Shown here piece by piece: positions 23,652 through 35,739 of a stretch of DNA of 64,000 nt. This DNA is from Welwitschia mirabilis (Eukaryota > Gnetophyta > Gnetopsida > Welwitschiales). The notes under the pieces are model-generated. The model saw only the letters and a program-made list of their open reading frames with translations, ran no database searches and was not told where the DNA came from. Numbering within the stretch: the first letter of the stretch is position 1; each line of letters starts with the position of its first letter. Where the stretch lies: assembly GCA_051453625.1 (NCBI GenBank), contig JBOZIK010000001.1, positions 265,878,455 through 265,942,454 on the forward strand. Reading direction: 5' to 3'. The position numbers and the translations under genes are program-made.

Positions 23652-24239
23652 TTTAAATTATGATGAATTATTTTAGCTTTTGACTTGCAAAGATTAATAT
23701 TTTCTACACAAGATACAACATGTTTTGCCAAATAGAAAATGTTAGTTTAATATCAACTTGGTAAATATTAACTCAATAATCTTTCCCTTTGATATTGATG
23801 GTAAAATATACTTAGTTAAAAATATTAATTTGAAAAAACTCCCCCTTAGATAATAACCATTAAATTTGCAAAAGAGTATTAAGCATTTATACCAAATGAA
23901 ACAATTATAAAGGGATTCCAACTTAAGAAATAAATAGAACAATTTGTAGTATAGTTTAAGAGACATGTAACATCCATGATATATATGATAAAATTAGAAT
24001 TTAAGAGATGTTTAATATTTATTAATAGATGTAACAAAACATGGTTCATGATAAATTAAATGTGCATTAAATGAAAGACAAAAGTGATACAAAATGCATT
24101 TTCATTAGTTTAATCTTAAGCAGTACAATAGAAAAGTGCTTATCAAGAGCAATTACAACTAACAGAAACTAACAAGTACTAGTAAAATAACTAAAAATGT
24201 CTAATATCATATGATAAAAATTAAAAATATGACTAACTA
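23652..24239 (-). repeat. LTR2, truncated LTR between units II and III
   Basis: 588 bp aligning with 19,240-19,688 of LTR3 and starting on the minus strand at 24,239 after the polypurine tract AAAAAGAGGAGAAA (24,240-24,253). The 3' part of the LTR and any primer site are missing at the gap. Confidence 0.7.
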
Positions 24240-24322
24240 TTTCTCCTCTTTTTGACATCAATAACAAAGAAGCGAGTACTGAAAACAAATAAGTATAATA
24301 AAAAAATAAATTAGGTAAGATC

Positions 24323-25400
24323 TTAATCAGATTCCTCTTCTTCTTCCTCCTTAGATTCTTCTTTAGAATCTTCTTCTTCTTCTTCTTCTTCTTTAGCTAC
24401 TTTTTGCACTAAGCCACTAACTTTCTCAGAAGTGCCAGCTATCTCATATCCTATAACGATTAGATCTTCTTTCATGTGCCTGGTATGAAAATCTATCCTC
24501 TTCAAGTATACAAGAGTTTCTTTAGGAGAAGCTTGCTTGGGATAAAGAGACTTAGAGGATTTCTTAGATCTAGCAAAAATATGCATGTGAGACAAAGTTA
24601 TACGCCTGATGCATGACATAGAGTGAGGGTTTCTAACTTTAGGTGTAATGAAACTCTATAATGATGATAAATATTAACAATCAAAACTGAGTAGGGAAGA
24701 CCCCTAGTCTTGTGATACTCTAACTTAGAGACCATATTTTTCAACATAATGGCAAGAGCATCAATAGTATGCTGATTTTCCACTAAATATACCAAATGAG
24801 CTCTATAGTTAGAGGTCTTATCATGATGACCCGCCAAAGGTAAGAAATTATAGGTAAAAACCAAATGAAAGAAATGGTACTTTGGGTCATGGTAGGAGGT
24901 GTAGAGAGTAGTTTTCCACCTATGAAACTTACCATAAAGTTCTCTTATTATGTCTGCCTTGTCCTCTATGAAATAACAAAGGGGCCAAAATTTCTTACAA
25001 TTTTAGGATATGGTAGGAGGTGTAGAGAGTAGTTTTACACCTATGAAACTTACCATATAGTTCTCTAGTTACCTCTTCCTTATCCTCTAGGGAGATTTAT
25101 AATGGTAGTAATGAGGTTTGTAGTAACCTTGATCTTCTTTCCCAAGGGTTATTAGGATACTAGAGTTAGCATTAAAAGAGGCATTGTAATAGAAAATCTT
25201 AGTAAGAAAAGGGTAGGTTCACCCTAAGACATTAAGAAAATAAGAAAGATCAATCTCATTCAAGAGTCTTACCACATCTCAAAGTTCCCTTAGTTCTCTA
25301 GAAGTAACAGGCCAGTTTTAGCACATAGGTTTCTTCTCAAACATCTTTGTAAACTTGTCCATATCTTTCTTAGACATTCCAGAGTAAAAATACCCTAGAT
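24323..25400 (-). pseudogene. Third ORF of unit II, putative plant transposon protein family, acidic tail
   Basis: Best-preserved copy of the array's third frame. From the N-terminal side: RELRELRDVVRLLNEIDLSY-like sequence near 25,300, then a broken stretch with a roughly 117-bp tandem duplication (24,895-24,960 and 25,011-25,075). Next is an 88-codon frame 24,864-24,598 with LPLAGHHDKTSNYRAHLVYL and LPYSVLIVNIYHHYRVSL. A 98-codon frame, 24,619-24,323, ends in an extreme acidic tail of Glu with a few Ser, Asp and Lys. The two frames overlap by 22 bases, a simple frameshift. It lies between RNase H and the polypurine tract, the place where some SIRE-like copia elements carry an env-like frame. 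This sequence, however, shows no signal peptide or transmembrane segment. Confidence 0.6.
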
Positions 25401-25799
25401 CTTTGCTTACTAACTCCTTTTTATTACCTTCTTGAGGGACTCTCTTCCACTGAAAACATGTGGAAACTTCCTAAAGACAAGAAAACTTGAAAGAAAAAGC
25501 TAGATCTGAAAGAGATAGGTGGTTAGAAGAGAATGGAAAGGGTTTAGGCTCCATAAGATTTTATAAAAGAAGCTAATTAAGTTAGATTTAAGAAAAATAT
25601 CAGGTCCATCACCTTAACTTTCACATTATAACCCTATAAGTTTGATCAATTGGGTTATGATCTTATCAATCTGTCGAGACTCAGGTCACGATACTTTAGA
25701 TCTAGATGATCAGGTTTTTAAACTAGTTGATCAAATGTAAGATTCAATTAACCACCATGCAATCTATTAGAGCACGGAGAGACAACCGTTTGAACTTTT

Positions 25800-27310
25800 A
25801 CAAAGTTGTCTAAGTTTAATGGGTTAGTGAAAATATCGATAAGTTATTTATTAGTACTAATAAAATTCATTAAAATATTACCTTTTTCCACTTGATTTCT
25901 TAGGAAATGATGTTTAATTTTAATTTATCTAGTTTTAGAATCTTGAAAAATGTTTTAAGAAATATTAATTACACGTGTATCATCACAAAAAATTAAACTT
26001 GTTTAAAAACTACATCAAAATCTTTTAACATTTCCTTCATCCAAATAAGATGGATATAATATCTCCCTGCTACTATATACTCTGCTTCTACTATTAGAAG
26101 GAAGATAGAGTTTTGTTTTTTACTAGCTTATTCTACTAAGCGTGATTCTAAGAAAGTAATTACCACTTGTGCTTTTCCTATCATTTTTATAGCCAACCCA
26201 ATTTGCATCACTAATGCTGGTAAGATTAAAAGATGTTTCTGTTGGATACCATAATTCATAGTCACATGTCCCTTTTATGGATCTTATGATTTTTTTGATA
26301 ACTTGGAGGTGTGATTATTTTGGTTCTAGCATTTAGCACACATAATAATACTAATTATTATATCACGTCTACTCACAGTTAGATATAACAGACTTCCTAT
26401 TATACTTTTATAAAGCTTTTGGTCTACGGATTTTTCATGTTCATCAAGACTAACTTTACAAGAAGTAGATATAGGTGTGTCAGTAAATTTTGCATTCTCT
26501 AGTCAAATCATTTGATCAAATCCCTTTGCATATTTAGATTGAGATGTCAAAATTCCATTTTTTGTTTGTTTGATTTAAAGGCCAAGAAACATTCTAACTT
26601 TACCAAGCATACTCATCTCAGAATGTGTTTCATAATACTAGTAAATTCTTTTGATAAAACTTCATTTGAGGCACCAAAAATTATATCATCTACATAAATT
26701 TGAATATTAATAAAGTTCTTTTTTTAATTCTTAACAAATAATGTCTTATCTATAGTTCCATAAATTTAACCATTTTCATTTAGAAATGTGGCTAATTTTT
26801 CATACCAAGCTCTTGGAGCTTACTTTAAATCATATAAGGTCTTTTAAAGTATATACACATAGTTTGGTTTATGTGGATCTATAAAACCTTGAAGTTATTC
26901 CACATAACCTTCTTCGTTAAGGGTTCCATTCAAAAGGCACTTTTCACATTTATTTGATAAAATTTAATATTCTTAAAGACTGAATAAGATAAAAATATTG
27001 TAATACTATCTATCCTAGCTATAAGAGCAAAAATATCACCTACATCAATACCTTTAATTTGGTTGTAGCCTTGTATCACTAATCTTACTTTGTTCTTAAT
27101 TACATTGTTTTACTCATCACTCTTATTCTTAAAAATCCATTTTATCTCAAAAACATTTTTGTCCTTTGGTCTTTTAACAAGTTTTCATACATCATTTATT
27201 TTGAATTGTTGTAACTCATCTTACATGATCATCATTTATTCTTCATGTGATTTTGCCTCTTTAAACTTTTTAGGCTAATTTGAGAGACATAACAAATGTG
27301 AACATAGAAA
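25800..27310 (-). pseudogene. Copia RT-RNase H remnant of unit II
   Basis: Reverse transcriptase and RNase H copy element RNA into DNA in virus-like particles. On the minus strand, RT begins near 27,300. [12 protein letters not shown] at about 26,885-26,850 marks the middle. IYVDDIIFGASNE is intact, with YVDD at 26,685-26,696. The RT C-terminal part lies near 26,560 (IKQTKNGI). RNase H follows to about 25,800. Frameshifts and stops occur every few dozen codons, so no product is possible, but the catalytic box survives, unlike in unit III. Integrase precedes and ORF3 follows. Confidence 0.8.
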
Positions 27311-27559
27311 CTTTTTAGAGAATTTTTTATTCTAATCTTCAAGCTAACATCTCCAATGATAGATGCTAAAGTGTAATCTTTTAACTCTTTAAACCTTTTG
27401 GTAGTGACTTCTTCAGTTGATTCTTATGCCTTTTTAGTTAAGCTTTCTTTTATTGTGGGAGAGCTTGGAGATAGGTTTTGTTCATCATTCAAGGAAGAGA
27501 TCTTATGCTAACATCATCTATTTGCACATTTATAGACTCTTCTACTATTAAGCTTCTTT

Positions 27560-28270
27560 TGTTAAACACTCGATAAGATTTACTTCTAGTTGAGTACTCC
27601 AAAAAGATAAATTCATCAGCCTTTGATTCAAATTTACTCAAGTGTTCTCTATTTTTTAAAATACATACTTACTTCTAAAGACTTTGAAGTATGAAATGTT
27701 TGGTTTTCATAAGGAGTTTTATCCATTCTTGATCTAAGATGAACTTTATTTATGATGTAACAAGTGGTGCTTATAGCTTTAGCCCAAAAAGTTTTAGGAG
27801 CCTCCTTTTCATTCAACATTATTCTAGACATTTCTTGAAGGACTTGGTTTTTTCTCTCAGTAATCCCATTTTGTTGAGGTATCTTTTTTGGGCTGAAAAT
27901 TAATGTTCAATACCATTGTCAACATAATACTTTTCAAACAAATGGTTTTCAAACTCTCCTCTATGATTACTTTTAATTTTCTTGATGGTGTAAGCTTTCT
28001 TGTTTTGAATTTTATTGTAAAATTAAACCTAACTTTTATATGTTTTAACTTTATTTCCAAGAAAGGCAACACAAGCAAATCTTGAGTAGTCATCAATCGT
28101 AGTTAAAAAATAAGATTTTCCTCCTAGACTTTTTGTTTAGACTTGATCCACCAAATCCATATGAATAAGCTTAAGAGGCATTGTTGTAGAAACTAGATTT
28201 TTAATTTTGTGAGAGGTTCTAACTTGTTTCCCTTTTGGCACACATCACAAAACCATGCTATTTGAATTAA
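27560..28270 (-). pseudogene. Copia integrase remnant of unit II
   Basis: Minus-strand integrase that inserts cDNA into the genome. The second half of the zinc-binding region, CDVCQKGKQVR, starts at 28,249. The first catalytic Asp is in LIHMDLVD near 28,170; DDYSRF follows near 28,098. At the second catalytic position the sequence reads SNHRGEFEN, so Asp has become Asn (G-to-A on this strand). The glutamate region near 27,862 is altered. Then EAPKTFWAKAISTTCYIINK opens a 60-codon frame (27,831-27,649), followed by TPYENQ. Overall this is one of the most readable copia domains in the window despite several frameshifts. Confidence 0.8.
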
Positions 28271-28399
28271 AATACTTTTTAAATTATTAGTTCTTACCAA
28301 CTTAGTCCTTTTGGACTATTGTGATACACCTCCTCTTGGAATAAATTGAAAAGGAAAAGTACTAAGAGAATTTGAAAAGCACATTAATTTTTTTTAGCA

Positions 28400-29876
28400 T
28401 TGCAAAATAATTTATAATAACCAAATTTATCACAAAGATGACATGTAATTTTTAAGATAAAACTATTTTGTCATGATACCTGATTTGATTAATTTCATGG
28501 CCTTTGAGGGATGAATCCAATACCTTTCTTATTATGAGCTAGTTTCCATATCCTAAGCATCTATTCTAATTTAGTTAAACTATTTGAAAGTTTACTAACA
28601 AAATGAGATAAGTTCTTTACCTCTAGAGAAAGTTCAAAGTTTTCTATTTGAACCATTTTGTACTTTGTCTTCAATTCCTTTTTTTCCTTAGTTAGAGCCT
28701 TTACTATTTTATTTAGATCGTTGATATGTTTCACTGATTTTTTACACTCTAAATAAAGTTCTTGGCAGGTGTCTTCAAGTTCATTTTGATCTTCTTTAAT
28801 AAGATCTAAGTCATCAGGTTTAGATGAATAAGGTAAATTATTTAAGAAAGAAACTATTATCATGAATGAAAGTCTTTGATCTCTATCTAACTCTTAGCTT
28901 AAGATACCATCATTATCTTCATCTACATTGTTCTATGTAGTAAGGAAAGATGATGTCTTTGACTTCCTCTAATTTCTCTTGTTGTTTGAGCATTCATCTG
29001 CAACATGTCCATAACCTTTGCAAGCATAACATTGGTTATCCTTTTCTTTTCTTGATCTTTTCTGAATTTGGAGTGGTTTCTTTTTGATCCTCTGCTTAAT
29101 TTACCTTCTTTATTTCTTTTGTACAAAAACTTTTTGAATCTCTATGATCAAAGTAAAACTTCATTGTCATCAGAGTCTTCATATAATTTTTTTGATCTAT
29201 ATTCTTCCTGCATACTTTTCAAAGCAAGACTTTTCTTTTTATCTTTAGTTAATGTCAATTTAAAGTTTAAAGATTATCTTGTAGTTTCTCAAGAGCATTT
29301 GATTGATGTTCTTGCTTTTTTTAATGGTAATTACCTTTAACTTAAAACATTTTAGAAGAGATCTTAACACTTTTTAAACCACCTTTGCTTCTTCCATTCT
29401 TTCACTTAGACTTCCCATAGAATTTACGATGTCTGTTAGTCTAGTAAAGAACTTTTGAAGTGTCTCCTCCTCATCCATGAAAATATCTTCAAACTTAAAA
29501 ATGAGCATTTGGAGTTTATCTGCTTAATATTAGATGTTTCTTCATGTGCTATTTCAAGGATGTCCGAAGATTTTTTTGCATGTTTATAGATCATTATTCT
29601 TTTGAACTCGTTTGCACATACTACATAAAAAATTACATTAAGAGCATAAGCATTTAGGATAGGTCCACTGATATTAAGTTTTTGATATCAATATGATGTT
29701 TCCATGAGCATTGGTTTGGCCAGTATGGGAATAGTGTAATCATTGTAAATTATCTCCTCTATGTCTACATCTAGGAATCTAAGAAATATTCTTACGCAGG
29801 CCTTCCAATAGGCATAATTTATTTCATCAAACATGGGTTAATGAGCAATAGAAAATCCATTTGAAGGATTACTCAT
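28400..29876 (-). pseudogene. Copia gag remnant of unit II with two zinc knuckles
   Basis: Start Met at 29,876, 53 bases after the primer site. FDEINYAYWK near 29,830 is the conserved gag N-terminus and is preceded by one stop. ALNVIFYVV and EFKRIM follow near 29,640. A perfect CCHC zinc knuckle CYACKGYGHVADEC lies at 29,031-28,990. An intact 100-codon stretch, 28,863-28,561, is strongly charged, with heptad-like Leu/Ile spacing, and probably forms a coiled coil. A second knuckle, CHLCDKFGYYKLFC near 28,440, has its His changed to Tyr. Two knuckles separated by a coiled coil, and an overall large gag, are typical of SIRE-like copia elements. Protease was not identified between gag and integrase. 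Confidence 0.8.
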
Positions 29877-29928
29877 TTTTAGGGTTTAGGAGTTTAGATC
29901 TATTAGAATCTAACAATGGATCTACCTA

Positions 29929-29940
29929 GCTCTAATACCA
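29929..29940 (-). other. Primer-binding site of unit II (initiator-Met tRNA)
   Basis: The minus strand reads TGGTATTAGAGC, 11/12 to the standard site with one C-to-T change. It starts two bases after the end of LTR1 at 29,943. Confidence 0.85.
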
Positions 29941-29942
29941 AA

Positions 29943-31106
29943 TGAAGGATTTAGAACCCTAGAAGGGTGGAGGGGTAAGTAGGATTTAAAAAATAAACAA
30001 ATATATTCACAAGCTATCTTTACAAGAAATGAATACTAAAATATTTGTGCAAATGAAAAACAAAAAATAATTTGAAAGTAAAGAACTGAAAAACTAAAAG
30101 TACTAATTAAGATGGAAACATGATTTATAGTGGTTCAAGAGACCCCCTACTCCACTCTCGGTGATCAGATTCTACCTAAGCCTGATCTAAATCATTGTTA
30201 ATCACTTTCTAGGTATTCCAGGTTCACTTGTAACCTTTACAATCAGAGTTTTCTGAGGCTTAGTATTAATCTTTAAAAAAAATATGATGTTGTAATAAGG
30301 GTGTGCCATAATGCATAGGTTCCATCATATCTTTAGCTTAAGAATGATATTACTACACTATTTGAGATCATAGTACAATCCATAAATGTACAATACAAAC
30401 TGATTAACCAAGTATAAATGATAACAATAATTATTTATTTGTCTTTGATTAGAGAAAGATTTATCAATGAGTTTTATAGTGATTTACAAAAGTGGTATAG
30501 TGATTTTTACTCTTAGTAAATATATAGGAGAAGATTTTTAGGGTTTTACAAGTGAAAAGATTCTCCAATGGATAAAATAAAGTGTTCAAACAGTTAGAAA
30601 AATTTCATTTCCATCATGACTAGTTGATCCCTTGAAATGTTTAGTTAACCCCATCTGGAACTATCATTGAAGTTAGTTATCCTCATCTTCTTCTAGTTGA
30701 TCCCTATTTCTTATGGCTCCATGTTTGGTTAAATCATTAAGATCTAGTTGAGTACATGTCTAGTCAATCACATATTTAACTAGTCAAATCCATATCTAGA
30801 AAAATGTAAAACCATTTTATGGCCTAGGTCTAGTGGATCCCTCAAAAATCTAGTTGACCCCTTGGCGACAAAGGATGAAAACACTTTACTGGTTAATCCC
30901 TTGCTGACAAAGGATGAAAACATTTTACTCCAAGTCTAGTTGATCTCTTTAGAATCTAATCACCTCCTTAATGATTAGATGTAAAAGATTTAATGCTCAG
31001 GTCTGGTCAATCCCTTTAGAATTTAATTAACTCCTCTAAAATTAGTTTGTGATACTTTATAATTCAAGTTCAATCACATGATAAAAGCTAAAAATACAAC
31101 TAACCA
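29943..31106 (-). repeat. LTR1, shared by units I and II
   Basis: 1,164 bp, beginning TGGTTAGTTG and ending TCCTTCA on the minus strand. A polypurine tract (CAGAGGAAGAAA, 31,107-31,118) lies upstream and a primer site lies downstream. It thus serves as the 3' LTR of unit I and the 5' LTR of unit II. Its end aligns with the end of LTR3 and its start with the start of LTR2. About 500 bp present in LTR2 and LTR3 near the 5' side is missing here. Confidence 0.8.
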
Positions 31107-31189
31107 TTTCTTCCTCTGTTGACATAAATGATAAAGGAGAAAACACTTAAAAAAATAAGCATAACAAGAAAATAAGGAAGACAAGATCA

Positions 31190-32180
31190 TAATCAGATTC
31201 CTCTTCTTCTTCCTCCTTTGATCATTTTTCAAAATTTTCTTCTTCTTTTTGTTCTTTAGTTACCTTTTTCACTGAGCTATGGCCTTCCTCAGAAGTATCA
31301 GCAATTACCCTATCATAATAAGAGCTTCGTTCATGTTCTTGATATGAGAAACTATCCTCTTAAAGTATAAAAGAATCTCTTCAGGAAAAGCTTGCTTAAG
31401 AAAAGGAGATTTGGATAATTTCTTAAAATGTATAAAAATATGCATGTAAGACAAAGTTACATGATAAATGGCTAACATAGAACTAAGGTTTTTTAAATTT
31501 GAGTACAACTAAACTCTATAATGATAACAAATGTTAGTAATCAATACTGAATAGGGAAGAGTCCTAGTATTATAATACTCTAATTGAGAGACAATAGTTT
31601 TTAACATAATGATATAAACATCAATATTATGCTAAGTTCCCACTAAATACATCAAATAAGTTTTATAGTTAGAGGTCTCATCATGATAACCTACTAAAGG
31701 CAAGAAATTATAAGTAAAAACTAAGTGCAAAAATTGGTACTTTAGGGTAAGGAAGGAAGTGTAGAGGGTGGTTTTCCACCTATGAAACTTGTCATAAAGT
31801 TATCTTACTACCTCTTCCTTATCCTTCATGGAATCATGAAGGGGCTAATTTTCCTTATAAATTCCCCTAGGGATATTTGTGATGGTAGAAATGAGGTTTG
31901 CAGTAAACTTAATCTTCTTACCCAAAACAAAGATTGTTAGGGTGCTAGAGTTAGCATTGAAAGAGGCACTATAGTAGAACATTATAGTGAGAAAAGAATA
32001 GGATGACCTTGATACATTAAGAAAATAGAAAATATCAAGCTCATTCAATATCCTTATCACATCTCAGAGTTCCCTTAGTTCTACAAAAGTAACATGCCAT
32101 TTTGACATACGGGTTTCTTCTCAAACGTCTTTGTGAACTTGTTCACATATTCCTTAGACATTTTAGAGTAAAATTACCTT
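31190..32180 (-). pseudogene. Third ORF of unit I, putative plant transposon protein family, acidic tail
   Basis: Collinear with the third frames of units II and III. The 71-codon frame 32,060-31,845 contains MFYYSASFNANSSTLTIFVL and ends TNIPRGIYKEN. A piece at 31,508-31,305 matches the later part. The tail still encodes many Glu/Asp but is more interrupted than in unit II. Placement between RNase H (above 32,640) and the polypurine tract at 31,107-31,118 is the same as in the other units. Function unknown; see unit II for the family argument. Confidence 0.55.
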
Positions 32181-32639
32181 AGATCTTTGCTCAGTGGCTC
32201 TTTTTATGACCTTCTTGAGGATCCTTTATCATTAAAAATACATGGAAACTTTTTGAAAACAAGAAAACCTAAAAGAAAAAGCTAGATGTGAAAGAGATAG
32301 GTAGCCAGAAGAGAATGGAAAGGGTTTGGGCTTCAAAAGATTTTATAATAGAGGCAATTAACTTAGATTTGAGAAAAATATTAGGTCCACCACCTTAAAT
32401 TCTACATTGTAACTCTACAATTTTAGTTAACCAAGTTATGATCTGATCGACTTGTCAAGACTTGGTTCATAATATTTCAGGTCTGGGTGATTAGTTTTTA
32501 GTTATTCAACCAACTACATCTGGTTGACTAAATACAAGATATAATCGAATATCCTAAAATTATTCAGAGGATAGAAAGACAACCTCCCAATTCATTAAAA
32601 TATGCATAAAGTTGTCAAATATCAAGGGTTTTATAAAAA

Positions 32640-34110
32640 TATTAGCAAGTTATCTATCAGCACTAATAAAATTCATTGAAATGTTGCATTTTTCCACTTG
32701 ATTTCTAAGCAATGATGTCTCAATTTGATCTGTTTAGTCATAGAATGTTGAATAGGATTTTAGAAATATTAAATGTGCTTATGTTATTACAAAAAACTAG
32801 AATGTATTTAAAAACTACACCAAAATCTTTTAATATTTCCTTCATCTAAAGGAGATAGGTACAACATATTCTTGCTACTATATACTCTATTTCTTCTATT
32901 GAAAGGGAGATCAACTTTTTCTTCTTACTAGTCCATTCTACTAAGCATGATTTTAAAATAAAGCAATTACTAGTTATGCTTTTCCTATTATATCTACACC
33001 TAGCCTAATCTGCATTACTAAAGCCTCCAAGATCAAAAGATGTTTCTTTTGGATACCATAATCCATAGTCACATGTTTCTTTTATGTATTTTATGATTCT
33101 TTTGATAGCTTGGAGGTGTGATTCTTTTAGTTGAATCTAGTATCTAGCATACATGACAATATTAAACATTATATTAGATCTACTTGTAGTTAGATACAAT
33201 ATACTTTCTATCATACTTCTATATAGTTTTTGGTTTATAAATTTTTCATGTTCATCTAGACTAACTTTATAAGAAGTTGACATAGGTATGTTAGTTGATT
33301 TTGCATTATCTAGCTCAAATCATTTGATCAAATCCTTTTTATATTTAGGTTGAGATATGAAAATTCCATTTTTTTTGTTTGTTTAATTTAGAGGCCAAGG
33401 AACATTTTAACTTCACTAATCATACTCATCTCAAAATGTGTTGTCATAATACTATCAAATTCTTTTGATAAAACTTCATTTGAGGCACCAAAAATTATGT
33501 CATCTACATAAATTTAAATAATAATAAAATTCTTTTTTAAATTATTAATAAAAAATATTTTATCTATAGTTCCACAAATATAACCATTTTTATTTAGAAA
33601 TGTGGCTAATATTTCATGCAAAGCTCTTGGATCTTGCTTTAAATCAGATAAGGCCTTTTTAAGTCTATACACATAGTTTGGTTTATGTGGATCTATAAAA
33701 CCTTGAGGTTTCTCCACATAAACTTCTTTATTAAGGGTTTTACTTAAAAAGGCACTTTTCACATCCATTTAATAAACTTTAATATTCTTAAAGGTTGCAT
33801 AGGATAAAGACATTCTAATACTATCTAGCTTAGCTACAGGAGCATAAGTAGCACCTACATCAATACCTTTAATTTAGTTATAACCTTGTGCCACTAATCT
33901 TATTTTGTTCTTAATTATATTATTTTACTTATCACACTTATTTTTGAAAATGCATTTTGTTCCAATAACATTTTTGTTCTTAGGTATTTTAATAAGTTTT
34001 CACATATCATTTCTTTTGAATTGTTGCAACTCATCTTACATGGCCATCATTTACTCTTCATGTGATTTTGTCTCTTCAAATTTCTTAACTTAAGAGACAT
34101 AACAAATGCA
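32640..34110 (-). pseudogene. Copia RT-RNase H remnant of unit I
   Basis: The 84-codon frame 33,768-33,514 begins [20 protein letters not shown] and continues with [20 protein letters not shown]. This is the core of copia RT and the longest clean RT stretch in the window. After a frameshift, IYVDDIIFGA follows with YVDD intact at 33,499-33,510. The RT C-terminal part is at about 33,370-33,200 and RNase H at about 33,200-32,640. The polypurine-side neighbour is ORF3. Multiple frameshifts exclude a functional protein. Confidence 0.85.
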
Positions 34111-34199
34111 AGCATAAAATTTTTGAGAGATATTTTAGTTTAAATTTTTGAGATTACATCTCTAATAATAAACTCAAGTGGATAATATTTTAGCTCTTT

Positions 34200-34615
34200 A
34201 AAATTTTTAGAAGTAACTTCTCATGATGGCTTTCCTTCATTTCTAGTTATTACTTCTTTTATTGTGGAGATAGTTGGAGTTATATTTTCTTCATAGCTTG
34301 AAGAAGAAGTCTAATACTAAAATAATTTATTTGAATGTTTATAGATTATTTCACTATTAAACTTCATTTGTTAAAATATGGTAGGCTCTACTTCTAATTG
34401 AGTATCATAAAAAGATTTCTTCATTAGCTGTTAGACTTCATTTGTTGAAAACTCTGTAGGATCTACTTCTAGTTGAGTATTATAAAAAGGTTGTTTCATA
34501 AGCTTTGGACTCATATTTACTCAAATATTGTCTATCTTTTAAGATAAATCATTTACTTCTGAAGATCTTAAAGTATGAAACATCTGGTTTTCTTCCATTT
34601 CAAAGCTCATAGGGG
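34200..34615 (-). pseudogene. Truncated integrase C-terminal region of unit I
   Basis: Minus-strand sequence matching 27,600-27,730 of unit II, including the segment around TPYE and the following HTLRSSE-like stretch. Homology stops at about 34,615, which is the left-hand truncation of unit I. A tandem duplication with a period of about 82 bp (34,354 onward and 34,434 onward) disrupts it. Confidence 0.65.
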
Positions 34616-35739
34616 GTTATAGCCAATTACATAAACGTCACGGTTTTTTAAAATCAAGGAAATAAGAAAATTAGTTCCATCCTATGGGTTTGGAAAGGGA
34701 GGTCATGGAATGAAACTATGTAATCTCTTAAAATGAAGATACAAAAATACATCCAAGAATGTAATAAAAGGATGTATAACCTTGCATGTTAATCCAGTGA
34801 AGTATTTAAAAGACCTAAGATACTTGAAGAAATTGATATACATGTCTATGAATGCCATGAACCAAGTTCATTGCTTACATGGATAAGCATGAATTCAATT
34901 CATTAAATAAAGGTACTTTATCAAAGTATATGCAAGAAATCCTAGATATTATCAGAAATTGTTAGAGTGATTCTATTATATTGAAAATTATTTTTAACTC
35001 AAAAACATTAAAACTGATAACCATAGTTATTATGCAGTTATGTTTTTGGTAAAAAATGTGGTGAAGTAATGGATTGGACTCAACATCATGAGGTATCATT
35101 AGATTAAGTGAACTAATTTTATAGATGAAATCCTTCAATAAATTAATCATATCTACTTCCTTAAAGATAAAAAAATGTAGTCTAAATTCTTACACAAAGG
35201 GATAAAAATCTTAGATGAACATTAAGAAGAATTCTAAAAAGAATTTATAACATCATGAAGATCATAAAGAGTAATCCAATGATTTTATTGGTACCCTTTC
35301 ACTTAGAATATGAAACCTAGTATGTCCCCTTGAATTATAATTAGTACTATAAGCATATAGAAATATAGAATATTACATGGAAGTAAAAAGATTAGTCATA
35401 ATGAATGATCACATAACCATCAATATTGATTCTTAATAAAAGCCATAGTACATTTCATAGCCTTAACCTTAGTGCTTTCCAAAACTATAAATTTAGTAAC
35501 CTATGAACACTACCAACCTATGATATTTGTAAGAAAAAGTAAAATATTCTAAAGAACTATTTCAATAATAAGAAGGGTATAAATCTAAGTCAAGTTCCTC
35601 CTTCATAATAAGGATCAACAAGTAGAAAAATGATTCTTTGTAAGTATTTAAATATATTTTGTTAAAAATTAATTTTTTCTTATAGTAATTAGAGAATTTC
35701 TAAAAAACAAAAATATTTTATTTTTAACAAATTATAATG
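34616..35739. other. No feature recognised
   Basis: AT-rich sequence between the truncated copia unit and gypsy element B. It may hold the gag or LTR of element B in unreadable form. I see no motif to support this. Confidence 0.4.

Larger units (their letters stand above)
18202..34615 (-). mobile_element. Head-to-tail array of three copia elements sharing LTRs
   Basis: Reading on the minus strand from 34,615: unit I (integrase end, RT-RNase H, ORF3), LTR1 (31,106-29,943), primer site, unit II (gag, integrase, RT-RNase H, ORF3), LTR2 (24,239-23,652, truncated at a gap), unit III (RT-RNase H, ORF3), LTR3 (19,688-18,202). The three units match each other segment by segment. All three LTRs are preceded by a polypurine tract. 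Separate insertions would each have two LTRs and their own target duplications. Shared LTRs instead point to unequal recombination between copies. Gag and integrase motifs are of the SIRE-like type of plant copia. Confidence 0.75.

Noticed and set aside
24323-24619. Acidic 98-codon frame as an independent host gene
   Set aside because: It is collinear with frames in the two neighbouring copia units and sits between RNase H and the polypurine tract, so it belongs to the element.
27090-27278. Plus-strand hydrophobic frames here, at 33,905-34,093 and at 29,068-29,340
   Set aside because: They are the reverse side of minus-strand copia RT and gag, which carry recognisable motifs. The hydrophobic composition comes from antisense of Lys/Glu-rich coding.
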